Shown: positions 1 through 7,386 of the stretch, piece after piece | Position numbering within the stretch: the stretch's first letter is position 1 | Layout: every line of letters starts with the position of its first letter | Program-made: the position numbers and the translations under genes | NCBI GenBank assembly: GCA_964419445.1 | Contig: CAYQPE010000032.1 | Coordinates: forward strand, 1 to 16,886 | Source of the DNA: JABHHG01 sp964419445 | GTDB lineage: Bacteria > Fidelibacterota > Marinisomatia > SCGC-AAA003-L08 > D37C17 | Reading direction: 5' to 3' | Length of the DNA: 16,886 nucleotides | The notes under the pieces: model-generated | Seen by the model: only the letters and a program-made list of their open reading frames with translations | Told to the model about the DNA's origin: nothing | Databases searched by the model: none

Positions 1-4
1 AAAC

Positions 5-30
5 AAAAAACCCCTCAGAAGAGGGGTTTT
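5..30 (-). terminator. Rho-independent terminator of tRNA-Lys
   Basis: A 6-bp GC-rich stem (CCCCTC/GAGGGG) with a 4-nt loop is followed, on the minus strand, by a run of T residues. It lies just past the 3' end of the tRNA-Lys gene, so it ends that transcript. T residues on the other side of the stem mean it could also work on the plus strand. Confidence 0.85.
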
Positions 31-35
31 GGAGG

Positions 36-108
36 TGACTCCGGTGCGATTCGAACGCACGACCAATGGCTTAAAAGGCCACTGCTCTACCAACTGAGCT
101 ACGGAGTC
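36..108 (-). tRNA. tRNA-Lys (anticodon UUU)
   Basis: The minus strand folds into a complete cloverleaf. The acceptor stem is GACTCCG/CGGAGTC. The D arm is GCTC/GAGC, with AGTTGGTA as its loop. The anticodon stem is GTGGC/GCCAT around the loop CTTTTAA, giving anticodon TTT. The T arm is GTGCG-TTCGAAT-CGCAC. The discriminator base is A and the 3' CCA is not encoded, so it must be added after transcription. U34 of this tRNA is a known substrate of MnmA, which is also encoded in this window. The gene reads away from the tmRNA gene and is followed directly by a terminator. Confidence 0.97.
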
Positions 109-211
109 GAAAAAGAAATGAAATGTTAAAAAGCTGTGCCCTGTACAGCCCATAAAATTAGGAACATTTTTATACCTCCTACAATATAAGAAATGGAAAT
201 TTTTATTTTTT

Positions 212-241
212 TTGAGTATGTTCAATAAAGGTGAGTAAATT
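212..241 (+). promoter_or_regulatory. possible tmRNA promoter
   Basis: TTGAGT (212-217) and TAAATT (236-241) are separated by 18 nt and would start transcription near 248. That is about 22 nt before the mature 5' end of tmRNA, leaving a short leader for RNase P to remove. The hexamers match the sigma-70 consensus only partly and the region is AT-rich, so chance matches are likely. Confidence 0.3.
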
Positions 242-269
242 TCTACCCGCTTTTTGAAATAGAATTTTT

Positions 270-621
270 GGGGGTGTTTGGTTTCGACGGGTAAATTAGG
301 GCATATGGTTGCGTGTCGAGGATCTTTGGTTACCTCGTAAATCATCCATTGAAAACACTTAAATGCCGATTACGGCTATGCTGCCGCTGCTTAATTAGTC
401 AGTGGCTATCTCACGACGAAAGTGCTTGCCTTTTGTTGATGAGGTATCATTCTAGCAAGCTGGCCTCGTGCACCGCCTAAACGCACAAGGTGAGACTTTT
501 AGGCTGGTTAGTATAAAGTTTGACTATTTCCGATATACTAATAAGAGCTTAAGATAGTCTATGCATGTAGACACTGTATGTACAATTTGTTCGGACGGGA
601 GTTCAATTCTCCCCACCTCCA
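270..621 (+). ncRNA. ssrA: transfer-messenger RNA (tmRNA)
   Basis: tmRNA rescues ribosomes stalled on broken mRNA by acting as tRNA-Ala and then as a short mRNA encoding a degradation tag. The 5' end GGGGGTG followed by TTTGGTTTCGACGG is the family hallmark. It pairs with CACCTCC near the 3' end to form the acceptor stem. The T arm (GGGAG-TTCAATT-CTCCC) precedes it. The discriminator is A and CCA is not encoded. The tag frame ends at 392-394 (TAA) and reads ...N-A-D-Y-G-Y-A-A-A-A from 362. The resume codon is not certain: AAT at 362 or GCC at 365 are the best choices, because TGA lies in frame four codons upstream of the AAT. It is a one-piece tmRNA of about 352 nt, and the segment after the tag matches the usual position of the pseudoknots. 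A strong terminator follows. Confidence 0.96.
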
Positions 622-645
622 CAAGAATTCATTAAAGATTATTTT

Positions 646-677
646 TTAAAAAGGGGCAATTTTTTGCCCCTTTTTTA
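646..677 (+). terminator. Rho-independent terminator of tmRNA
   Basis: GGGGCAA (653-659) pairs with TTGCCCC (664-670) around a TTTT loop, followed by six T residues. It is flanked upstream by A residues that extend the stem. It sits 25 nt past the end of ssrA. Confidence 0.93.
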
Positions 678-708
678 TTTAAAATAAAATAATAAGGGAG
701 GAGAATCA

Positions 709-744
709 ATGAACATATTGAAAGTTTACCATGGTAAGTTGTGA
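709..744 (+). CDS. 11-codon ORF with strong RBS, overlapping the next ORF
   Basis: ATG at 709 lies 7 nt after GGAGG within the purine-rich run GGGAGGAG (696-703), one of the strongest Shine-Dalgarno sequences in the window. The frame encodes MNILKVYHGKL and stops at TGA 742-744. That stop overlaps the GTG (741-743) of the 64-codon ORF. Three readings fit. It may be a leader peptide coupled to the next ORF. It may be the true N-terminus of one roughly 75-residue protein broken by an indel. Or it may be a chance ORF. The strong RBS placed exactly in front of it argues against pure chance. Confidence 0.4.
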   Translation: MNILKVYHGKL

Positions 745-935
745 GAATATGGACTACTTATAAACAAATGGATTTTTTCAATGGGGAAGAAGGTTCTTGG
801 CCTGGTGTTGCTTCATTTGTAAAAGATGAGCATGTAAAAATAATTAGATATGCTAAGAGTTATTTTGGCCCTGGCGATAATTTTTGTGCCATGTGGGATT
901 TCAATGATTTACTTCCGCCACAGGAAAATATATGA
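741..935 (+). CDS. small hypothetical protein (64 aa)
   Basis: I do not recognise this protein. It starts at GTG 741, overlapping the stop of the 11-codon ORF upstream, so it would rely on translational coupling; a stop (TAA) lies just upstream in its own frame. A later ATG at codon 10 has no obvious RBS. The protein is rich in aromatic residues (WTTYKQMDFF, YAKSYFGPGDNFCAMWDF), with one Cys and no signal peptide or membrane segment. It ends PPQENI. It may be a genuine small protein or the main part of a gene frameshifted near 740. It converges on the DUF1501 gene, with a weak inverted repeat (967-972/981-986) between them. Confidence 0.45.
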   Translation: MRIWTTYKQMDFFNGEEGSWPGVASFVKDEHVKIIRYAKSYFGPGDNFCAMWDFNDLLPPQENI

Positions 936-981
936 GAGCCAAAGTACAATTATAAATGTGAATGTAGCTAATACGCTTCAA

Positions 982-2721
982 TTAGCAATTATTTGTTTCT
1001 AATTCAATGCCTTTAAAATTAGATGCGATAATTTGGTTTATATTTGAGGTAATTCCACTTATTTGAATTGGTGTTTGTAAAGGTTTGCCATCGGTAGAAT
1101 ATGCAATGATACGATGTCCATTGGTACGACATACCCAATTATCATTTTTATTCTCAATATTGATATGTTGAGAGGCATTAAAGTCAAATTGAATACCGGC
1201 TAAATTATCTTGAGGCATGATATAAGCATTATTTTTATCCATGTTTAATTGATATGGTTTTGTTTGTAAAATGCTGCCAAAATTTTCATTAAGAATTATT
1301 TCAATAGCGGCCACCACATCAAGTACATTAATACTACCGTCGTTATTTATATCTGCAGTTTCAACTTGTTCAGGTGTGAACTCTGAGCTCTGAAGAATAT
1401 AGTTAACCATGAGAACGATATCGATAACATTTAAGCTACCATCATCATTTACATCACCACTTCCAGCAGCGTCATTTTGAATTAATTCTAAAGTAGTGAA
1501 CTCACCATGTAGAATATTTTCAATTATTGTATTATCAATATTCATAAATTGAGAAAGTATGGATGCATAAATTTGTCTAAACTCAATTTGATAAATTAGA
1601 TTTTGATTTTGATCTACATTAATTAAATCTGGTGGATTCCCAAATAGACCACCATTAATCTTATCTCCTAATAAGAATTGAACTGATGCTGCACCATGGT
1701 CGGTACCCGTTCCATTTTGGAATGGACGACGACCAAATTCTGAAGTGGTGAGCATAATTATATCTTCAGATAAATTTTGATTTGATAAGTCTGTATAAAA
1801 TGAATACAGTGAATTGTTCAATTCACTTAACAATGTTCCATGACGACTTAAATGATCATTATGTGTATCATATCCATTATGGTAAACAATGTAGAAGGGT
1901 GAATACATCCCTCCAGAAATTAGCTTTGCAATAGCACCCAATTGTGTTGCCAATGAATTATTGGGGTATTCTACCGAATTTATACCATTGTCCGATGCAT
2001 TTTGAATATATTGTGCATATGTCATTGCTGTATTATCAATACTTCGAACAAACGAAAGTTCATCACCACCATATGTATTTGGAATAGAATTGTCTGCTCC
2101 TGCGTAATGAGTATATCCTACCAATTCTAAAAATGATGAGGGATCATCCACCATAATTCCCGTTAAACCTTGGTCACCACGTATCAGTAAGTTATTGGAA
2201 GTCCCTTGTAGTAATGCTAATGGATCTTCTGGGATATTGCTCATATAGTCTGGGTATAGTTGTTCCATTAATCGAGCAATCCACCCAGTATTGATTATTT
2301 CATTGGAGTCAGAAGCACTCTGCCAAATATCTGTGGATCTAAAATGAGAGAGATTTTGATTCGCATAACCTACATTTTCAATTATGGCCAAATTGCCATT
2401 ATTCCAAAATTGAGCAAATGCATTTAAGTTTGGATGGAATCCCAGTTGGTCATTTATGGGAAGAACCGTCTCAGCATTTATGGCTAAATCTGGTCGATTC
2501 GAATAATATTGATTATCTGTATATGGTACAATAGTATTTAGCCCATCATTACCCCCATTTAAATTAACAATGACTATGGAGCGACCATTGAATTCGTTAC
2601 GTAATTGCTCAATAATGGATGGATTGGTTTGCATAAGATTCCGAACCCAATGGGGAACAAATACACTTCCACCTAAAAATAATGATGATTGTTTTAAAAA
2701 ATCTTTTCTTGAAATACTCAT
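982..2721 (-). CDS. secreted DUF1501 protein with dockerin domain
   Basis: This 579-residue protein belongs to DUF1501 (PF07394), a secreted family of unknown substrate in the alkaline-phosphatase-like superfamily. Hallmarks are NGGNDGLN (55-62), YHNGYDTHNDH (280-290) and TSEFGRRPFQNGTGTDHG (326-343). The N-terminus SRKDFLKQSSLFLGGSVF resembles a Tat signal with RK instead of RR. Residues 422-477 form a dockerin-type pair of calcium-binding loops, GDVNDDGSLNVIDIV and ADINNDGSINVLDVV. About 100 beta-rich residues follow, with no type IX sorting motif, ending in Cys. Its ATG overlaps the stop of the DUF1800 gene by 4 nt (ATGA), so the two are translationally coupled. DUF1501 and DUF1800 genes are commonly neighbours across bacteria. 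The family call is firm; the biochemical role is unknown. Confidence 0.93.
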   Translation of the reverse strand: MSISRKDFLKQSSLFLGGSVFVPHWVRNLMQTNPSIIEQLRNEFNGRSIVIVNLNGGNDGLNTIVPYTDNQYYSNRPDLAINAETVLPINDQLGFHPNLNAFAQFWNNGNLAIIENVGYANQNLSHFRSTDIWQSASDSNEIINTGWIARLMEQLYPDYMSNIPEDPLALLQGTSNNLLIRGDQGLTGIMVDDPSSFLELVGYTHYAGADNSIPNTYGGDELSFVRSIDNTAMTYAQYIQNASDNGINSVEYPNNSLATQLGAIAKLISGGMYSPFYIVYHNGYDTHNDHLSRHGTLLSELNNSLYSFYTDLSNQNLSEDIIMLTTSEFGRRPFQNGTGTDHGAASVQFLLGDKINGGLFGNPPDLINVDQNQNLIYQIEFRQIYASILSQFMNIDNTIIENILHGEFTTLELIQNDAAGSGDVNDDGSLNVIDIVLMVNYILQSSEFTPEQVETADINNDGSINVLDVVAAIEIILNENFGSILQTKPYQLNMDKNNAYIMPQDNLAGIQFDFNASQHINIENKNDNWVCRTNGHRIIAYSTDGKPLQTPIQISGITSNINQIIASNFKGIELETNNC

Positions 2722-4355
2722 TTCAGTTGGTACTCCGATAATCTCATCATTTTTTGTACTACATTGTAGAACTGTTCTAGGGCACCATCATATAATATCA
2801 AATGCCATACTGATGGGTCAACACCATTGAGTAAATCATTATAGAGTTGCTGTTTTGTTAATTCTGACGGTTGTATGGTGTAATAATAATCAAAAAGATA
2901 ATCTAATAATACATCTGGATTTGAATGTGCATCGGGGATTTGTGATGTGAGTTCAACCAAGTCTGGATAAAACCCACCCAATGACCCAGAAATGATATAA
3001 TTTGTATATGCTTTTCGCCAGGGCAATGTATAAGTATTTATCCAATTACGATATCCAGGCCAGCCCGAAACATCTGGTGGATACAGAATTAATCCCCCTT
3101 GTACATTCCAAATATATTGAGTTATTTGTTTTAATGTGTACTCAAAATCAAGGGGCTCATTCATATCCATGTTCAAATGCTTTAAGGATGTGAGGGTGTG
3201 ATGAAGCGGTGTTTTATATTTTGCACCCCTAAAGTTATCATCGAAAAAATGTTCACTTTTTAATAATGTTTCCATCACGGGTTTGATTTCGTAATTGTTC
3301 TCTCGTAAAATCTGAGCTAATTCTTCAACAATTTCATCATTAGGGATATCATAGACGAACCATTTGTAGAGTTTTTCACAAATAAAATATGCAGTTTGCT
3401 CTTGCTCAAATATGATATCAATAATATCCTGTGTATCAAAATTGCCTGTCTGCCCAAGAAAGGTTTTATTGCCATCGTCAAATCTATCGGTAACAAAAAA
3501 TGTATTTAAACCATCTGTAACATATCCCGTTAGACCCCGTGCAGCTTGGTAAACATCATTTTGTGAATAATTTCCTTCCCCCAAGGTAAAAAGTTCAAGC
3601 AATTCACGACCAAAATTCTCATTGATGGAGTTGGCTGTATTTTCATTATTATTTAGCCATACCATCATGGCAGGGTCAAACGTCATTTCCTCAACAAGGG
3701 TTTTGAAATTTCCCAGTGCATATTGGCGAATCAATTTATTTTGATGGTACATTGCGGGGGCATAGGGAATCCCATCTGAAGATGTAGCAAAATGGTCATG
3801 CCAGAAATAAACCATTTCTTCCTCTATGGAAAGATTATGGTAAAACAATCTATCACTCCACCAATCAATGAGTTCTCGAGTTTGAGTAGAATATGCTTCA
3901 GTTAAGGAGTCTAATTGCTCTGCAGAAAATTGATTATAGTTTAACGGAAATGGATGATCCACCCAATCATTTGGAGGTGCAGGAGATTCAACCTCTCGTA
4001 ATAAATATTCAACTCCATCGTCAATATTAAATTCTAAAAATAAATTAATCTCATCAATACTTGTCCCTGCAACGGTTCTGTTTAACAAATGATTTGCATC
4101 TGAGAAAGACATATCACGATTAAATGGTAAGAGTGTAGAATTTACAAAATTAACCCCAGTTGCAGACTCAACTTGAAGATTAGTTGGTACTTTTGGTAAT
4201 GCAAATATGGGTACTTCATCTACATTTTGAGTAATATGTTTTTGAGAATTAATGAACTTTTTGAGGGCATGAGATTGTTGGAGTATATCATGGTTGTTAC
4301 TGGCAAAAAGTGGCAATAACAAAGGGAAAATAGCGATTCTTTTCAAAATATTCAC
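2718..4355 (-). CDS. secreted DUF1800 protein
   Basis: This 545-residue protein belongs to DUF1800 (PF08811), a secreted family of unknown activity found next to DUF1501. Diagnostic stretches are DANHLLNRTVAG (86-97), YFWHDHFATS (183-192), NFGRELLELFTLGEGNYS (247-264), VYQAARGLTGY (268-278), KTPLHHTLTSLKHLN (381-395) and YPPDVSGWPGYRNW (425-438). Residues 1-19 form a signal peptide ending near FAS. The start is GTG at 4355; no in-frame ATG lies upstream before the frame leaves any plausible reading, and no Shine-Dalgarno sequence is seen. It is the first gene of a two-gene operon, preceded by a good -10 box and a 20-bp dyad. In known pairs the DUF1501 partner is thought to act with it at the cell surface, but no reaction is established. 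Confidence 0.93.
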   Translation of the reverse strand: MNILKRIAIFPLLLPLFASNNHDILQQSHALKKFINSQKHITQNVDEVPIFALPKVPTNLQVESATGVNFVNSTLLPFNRDMSFSDANHLLNRTVAGTSIDEINLFLEFNIDDGVEYLLREVESPAPPNDWVDHPFPLNYNQFSAEQLDSLTEAYSTQTRELIDWWSDRLFYHNLSIEEEMVYFWHDHFATSSDGIPYAPAMYHQNKLIRQYALGNFKTLVEEMTFDPAMMVWLNNNENTANSINENFGRELLELFTLGEGNYSQNDVYQAARGLTGYVTDGLNTFFVTDRFDDGNKTFLGQTGNFDTQDIIDIIFEQEQTAYFICEKLYKWFVYDIPNDEIVEELAQILRENNYEIKPVMETLLKSEHFFDDNFRGAKYKTPLHHTLTSLKHLNMDMNEPLDFEYTLKQITQYIWNVQGGLILYPPDVSGWPGYRNWINTYTLPWRKAYTNYIISGSLGGFYPDLVELTSQIPDAHSNPDVLLDYLFDYYYTIQPSELTKQQLYNDLLNGVDPSVWHLILYDGALEQFYNVVQKMMRLSEYQLK

Positions 4356-4375
4356 GCCAAAATGTACATTTAGGC
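4356..4375 (-). promoter_or_regulatory. 20-bp palindrome abutting the DUF1800 start
   Basis: GCC-T-AAATGT/ACATTT-T-GGC on the minus strand is symmetric at 18 of 20 positions, with one mismatched pair. It has no loop, so it suits binding by a dimeric protein better than an RNA hairpin. It touches the GTG start codon and lies just past the predicted -10 box, where a bound protein would block initiation. It is a candidate operator for the DUF1800/DUF1501 pair. Confidence 0.45.
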
Positions 4376-4376
4376 A

Positions 4377-4382
4377 AGTATA
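4377..4382 (-). promoter_or_regulatory. candidate -10 box for the DUF1800-DUF1501 operon
   Basis: TATACT on the minus strand matches the sigma-70 -10 consensus at five of six positions. It would start transcription near 4370, inside the 20-bp palindrome, leaving a leader of only about 15 nt. The -35 position 17 nt upstream reads ATTTTT, a poor match. The gap between argS and DUF1800 is 70 nt, which fits a separate promoter. Confidence 0.4.
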
Positions 4383-4425
4383 TTTTCAACTAAATATTAA
4401 AAAATTAGAATAAATCGGCGTTCAT

Positions 4426-6057
4426 TTACATGCGTTCAGGTGCTGAAATGCCCAATATGGTTAAGCCATTTTTTAATACTATTCTGGTGGCTTCAATTAA
4501 AACCAGTCTAGCTGCTGTGAGGCTTTTATCATCGTTTATTACTTTTTCATGAGCATAATATCGATGAAAAATCATGGCCAACTCATTTAAATTGTTTGCG
4601 ATGAGTTGCGGTTCTAAATGTTCATGAGAACGCTGAATGATTTCTGGAAATTCTGATAACTTCTGGATAAGTTGATGTTCAATTTCTGTAGTGAGTGGGG
4701 ATAAATCTGCATCCACATTCAGATGATGCTCAAAGGCTTCCCCTCTCTTTAAAATATTGCACACTCGAGCATGAGCATATTGTAAATAAAATACAGGATT
4801 TTCGTCAGATTCATCCTTGGCTAAATCTAAGTCAAAATTTAGATGGCTGTTTATGCCTCTCATAATAAAGAAATACCGAACGACATCTGCACCAACTTCA
4901 TCGATGAGTTCATCAAGAGTTACAAAGTTTGCTTTTCGTGTGGACATCTTTACAGGGGCACCATCCCTTGTAATAGTTACAAACTGATGAATCAATACCT
5001 TCACTTTTGATTTATCATAACCCAATTGTTCCAGAACTGCTAACACATCAGGGTATGCATCCATGTGATCAGCACCAAATACATCTACCATGAGGTGGTA
5101 TTCCCGTTGAAATTTATCTTTATGATATGCCATATCTGGCAATCTGTATGTTGGTTCACCCGTACTTTTTATAAGGACACGATCAGAATCGCGACCAACT
5201 TTTGTCCCTGCGAACCACACAGCACCATTTTTATCATATACTAAATCTTTATCTCTCAAGGACTGTACTACATTTTTAATTTCACCATTTTCATAAAGTG
5301 TGTGTTCATTGAAAAATGAATCGAAAACCAATCCCAATCGAGAAAGGGTGCTTTTAATTTCTTCGAAAATATGAGATTCTGCAGTGTCTTTAAAAGTAGG
5401 ATGTTGGGCATCATCTATTAGTTTATCTTCATGGGATTGCTTTACTTTTTCTGCAATATCATAAATATATTTTCCCTCATAACCACCCTCAGGAAGTTTA
5501 GAATCAAGTTGCAAAATTTCTCGATATCGTGCATGAACGGATTCACCCAATACTCTCATTTGACGACCAGCATTATTAAAATAATATTCACGCTGAACAT
5601 CATATCCGTTCCATTCTAGGATATTTGAAACTGTATCGCCCAACATGGCACCACGACCATGCCCCACTGTGAGTGGGCCTGTAGGATTTGCCGATACAAA
5701 TTCTACCAATGCTTTTTTGCCTTGTCCTATTGTAGAAGTACCAAATTTATCACCCAAGTGAGTGATTTCTCTTAAAATGGAGCCTAATGCACTCTTTTTC
5801 ATTTTAAAATTAATAAACCCTGGACCCGCAATTTGGATAAATTCAAATTGCCCGCTGTGTGAACGTTCTAATTCATTTTGAATTGATGTTGCTATTTCAC
5901 GAGGATTTTTTCCCAAGGGTTTTGCCAATATGAGTGCAATGTTTGAGGCAAAATCACCATGTTCTGGAGATTTGGGTCGCTGGATTTGTACATTATCTGA
6001 TGGAAATCCCAACGCATTTAAACTGGTAGAAATTATTGAGATTAATTTCTCCTTCAT
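4426..6057 (-). CDS. argS: arginyl-tRNA synthetase
   Basis: This class I aminoacyl-tRNA synthetase joins arginine to tRNA-Arg in the cytoplasm using ATP. At 543 residues it is of normal length. The N-terminal tRNA-recognition domain shows HGDFASNIA (33-41). The catalytic domain has SANPTGPLTVGHGRG (122-136), where the HIGH motif reads T-V-G-H (130-133), so its first His is Thr. FGADHMDAYP (328-337) and KMSTRKAN (370-377, the KMSKS motif) follow. The C-terminal part from about 420 is the helical DALR anticodon-binding domain. Its ATG overlaps the rsfS stop by 4 nt (ATGA). It is the last gene of the seven-gene minus-strand operon. Everything apart from the Thr at the signature His is as expected. 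Confidence 0.97.
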   Translation of the reverse strand: MKEKLISIISTSLNALGFPSDNVQIQRPKSPEHGDFASNIALILAKPLGKNPREIATSIQNELERSHSGQFEFIQIAGPGFINFKMKKSALGSILREITHLGDKFGTSTIGQGKKALVEFVSANPTGPLTVGHGRGAMLGDTVSNILEWNGYDVQREYYFNNAGRQMRVLGESVHARYREILQLDSKLPEGGYEGKYIYDIAEKVKQSHEDKLIDDAQHPTFKDTAESHIFEEIKSTLSRLGLVFDSFFNEHTLYENGEIKNVVQSLRDKDLVYDKNGAVWFAGTKVGRDSDRVLIKSTGEPTYRLPDMAYHKDKFQREYHLMVDVFGADHMDAYPDVLAVLEQLGYDKSKVKVLIHQFVTITRDGAPVKMSTRKANFVTLDELIDEVGADVVRYFFIMRGINSHLNFDLDLAKDESDENPVFYLQYAHARVCNILKRGEAFEHHLNVDADLSPLTTEIEHQLIQKLSEFPEIIQRSHEHLEPQLIANNLNELAMIFHRYYAHEKVINDDKSLTAARLVLIEATRIVLKNGLTILGISAPERM

Positions 6058-6425
6058 GCGTCTTTTACTTTCGTGATTTTAGCATCTGCCCATAATCGTT
6101 CAAAATCATAATACTCGCGAGATTCACGGCTAAAAATTTGTGCCACAATATTTACATAGTCTAACAACACCCAATCTAAACTTTCATATCCTTCTTTATG
6201 CCAAGGCTTTACTCCCTCTTTCACCAATTCGTCTTCAATATAGTTACTTATAGCTCGGGTTTGAGGTTCAGATTCAGATGTGCAAATAATGAAAAAGTCG
6301 GTAAGGGTTGTGAGTTCTCGAACATCAATTATTTGGATATCCAATGCCTTTTTATCTAACATGAACTCTGAAATTTGTTTGGCAATGTATTGAGAATTTT
6401 CAATTCTCTCAGTTTGTTTTGTCAT
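6054..6425 (-). CDS. rsfS: ribosome silencing factor RsfS
   Basis: RsfS (YbeB/Iojap family) binds ribosomal protein uL14 on the large subunit and blocks joining of the subunits when nutrients are scarce. The 123-residue length is typical. Conserved features are LTDFFIICTS (41-50), PWHKEGYESLDWVLLDY (74-90) and RESREYYDFERLWADA (100-115). The family's usual V-H-V-F strand reads A-Q-I-F here (95-98). The gene starts 20 nt after the LytR-C-domain gene and overlaps argS by 4 nt. rsfS next to a LytR-type gene is a recurring arrangement in other bacteria. Confidence 0.95.
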   Translation of the reverse strand: MTKQTERIENSQYIAKQISEFMLDKKALDIQIIDVRELTTLTDFFIICTSESEPQTRAISNYIEDELVKEGVKPWHKEGYESLDWVLLDYVNIVAQIFSRESREYYDFERLWADAKITKVKDA

Positions 6426-6445
6426 TTATCCCCAAGGTGTGAAAG

Positions 6446-6967
6446 TTAAAATGGTGCTTCAAATGATACTGCAGTAGCGTAGGAATTTAAATTATTATAA
6501 TCTTCCCCAAGGATTAAGGTTAAATCATGGAGAATAGATTTATCTTTTGATTTTATAATTTTTTCTAAAGGTATGCTCATGGTTTCACCTAATGAAACGG
6601 CACGGGCTTTGTCACCATTATGATGTAAAATGGTTGAGTGAGTATATCCAAAGTGATCCGCATTTCGTGAATCCAAAACATCAAACCCTTCTGAACGTAA
6701 AAATTCGGTATAAAGATTAGCCAATCCTGCAATTCCGCAACCGTTGTGAATTTCTATTGTAATTTTATGACCTGTTTCTTTTTCGTATGATGTTTTGGTT
6801 AGCAATTTTTCCAAATTAGGTTTATCCAATTGTTTTCCATCATCGAAAAACATTGAGTCCACTACTGAAACTAAAAATCCACACACCACTACCATCATGG
6901 AAATTATGGAAATGTTTACTGCAATTTTGATGAAATCGCCTTTTTTTGAGGTTTTTCGACGAGGCAT
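6446..6967 (-). CDS. membrane-anchored LytR C-terminal domain protein
   Basis: The 173-residue protein has a basic N-terminus (MPRRKTSKKG), one transmembrane segment at about 14-36, a short linker, and a LytR_C-type domain (PF13399-like) at about 68-157. In that domain EIHNGCGIAGLA (72-83), FLRSEGFDV (89-97), NADHFGYTHSTI (102-113) and LTLILGEDY (149-157) match the family pattern of an NGxG loop, a variable NA strand and a closing LGxDY. The catalytic LCP domain of LytR-CpsA-Psr proteins is absent, so it should not itself transfer wall polymers. The domain would face the periplasm. The start overlaps the upstream stop by 1 nt (TAATG) and has a clear GGGAGGA ribosome binding site. Its role is unknown; envelope maintenance is a guess. 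Confidence 0.8.
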   Translation of the reverse strand: MPRRKTSKKGDFIKIAVNISIISMMVVVCGFLVSVVDSMFFDDGKQLDKPNLEKLLTKTSYEKETGHKITIEIHNGCGIAGLANLYTEFLRSEGFDVLDSRNADHFGYTHSTILHHNGDKARAVSLGETMSIPLEKIIKSKDKSILHDLTLILGEDYNNLNSYATAVSFEAPF

Positions 6968-7386
6968 TAAAATCCTCCCATGGGTGATGCAAAACGTCGA
7001 AAGGATGGGTTTGACAATTTTATCATGTTGAATTGAATACTAGAGTTCTCACTGAGTTTGTAGGAGAATCCTAAATCATAGGACAGTTGAAATGGGTTTT
7101 CATTTGCTCCATAAAATTGGTTATTCATTACATGTACAGAAGACTTAAACGAGAATTTTTCAGAAAATTGATAATTGAAAAAATTCGAATAAACCCCCAC
7201 AGTTGACCCTGAATGAGAATCTGCCATCAGTGAAAATGAGTGATTCATATTGTATGTAGGAAGCACGCCATTTTCAATATGAATATCATTATTCTCCATA
7301 ATGGATGGCAAGTTTATATTATTTCCAAATTGTGGAAAAACAAACTGAATCAAAATGATAAAACTAAATATTTTGAAATTTTTCAT
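6967..7386 (-). CDS. small secreted beta-rich protein of unknown function
   Basis: I cannot name this family. The 139-residue protein begins with a signal peptide (MKNFKIFSFIILIQFVFPQ, cleavage near residue 18-20). It continues with alternating hydrophobic and polar residues and many Ser, Asn, Phe and Tyr (FNYQFSEKFSFKSSVHVM, LGFSYKLSENSSIQFNMI), as in outer-membrane beta strands. It ends RRFASPMGGF. It is too short for a full barrel and may be a small outer-membrane-associated protein. It overlaps the end of the glmU-type gene by 23 nt and touches the start of the LytR-C gene, so it is clearly inside the operon. Its neighbours suggest an envelope role. Confidence 0.7.
   Translation of the reverse strand: MKNFKIFSFIILIQFVFPQFGNNINLPSIMENNDIHIENGVLPTYNMNHSFSLMADSHSGSTVGVYSNFFNYQFSEKFSFKSSVHVMNNQFYGANENPFQLSYDLGFSYKLSENSSIQFNMIKLSNPSFRRFASPMGGF

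Noticed and set aside
141..148. CTGTACAG palindrome between tRNA-Lys and tmRNA as a LexA-type box
   Set aside because: An 8-bp palindrome is too short and lacks the spacing of known LexA boxes; the wider GCTGT/ACAGC repeat (133-148) has no linked damage-response gene.
967..986. GCTAAT/ATTAGC inverted repeat as a terminator between the converging genes
   Set aside because: The stem is AT-rich and has no real T run on either strand, and it overlaps the stop codon of the DUF1501 gene; evidence is too weak to list as a terminator.
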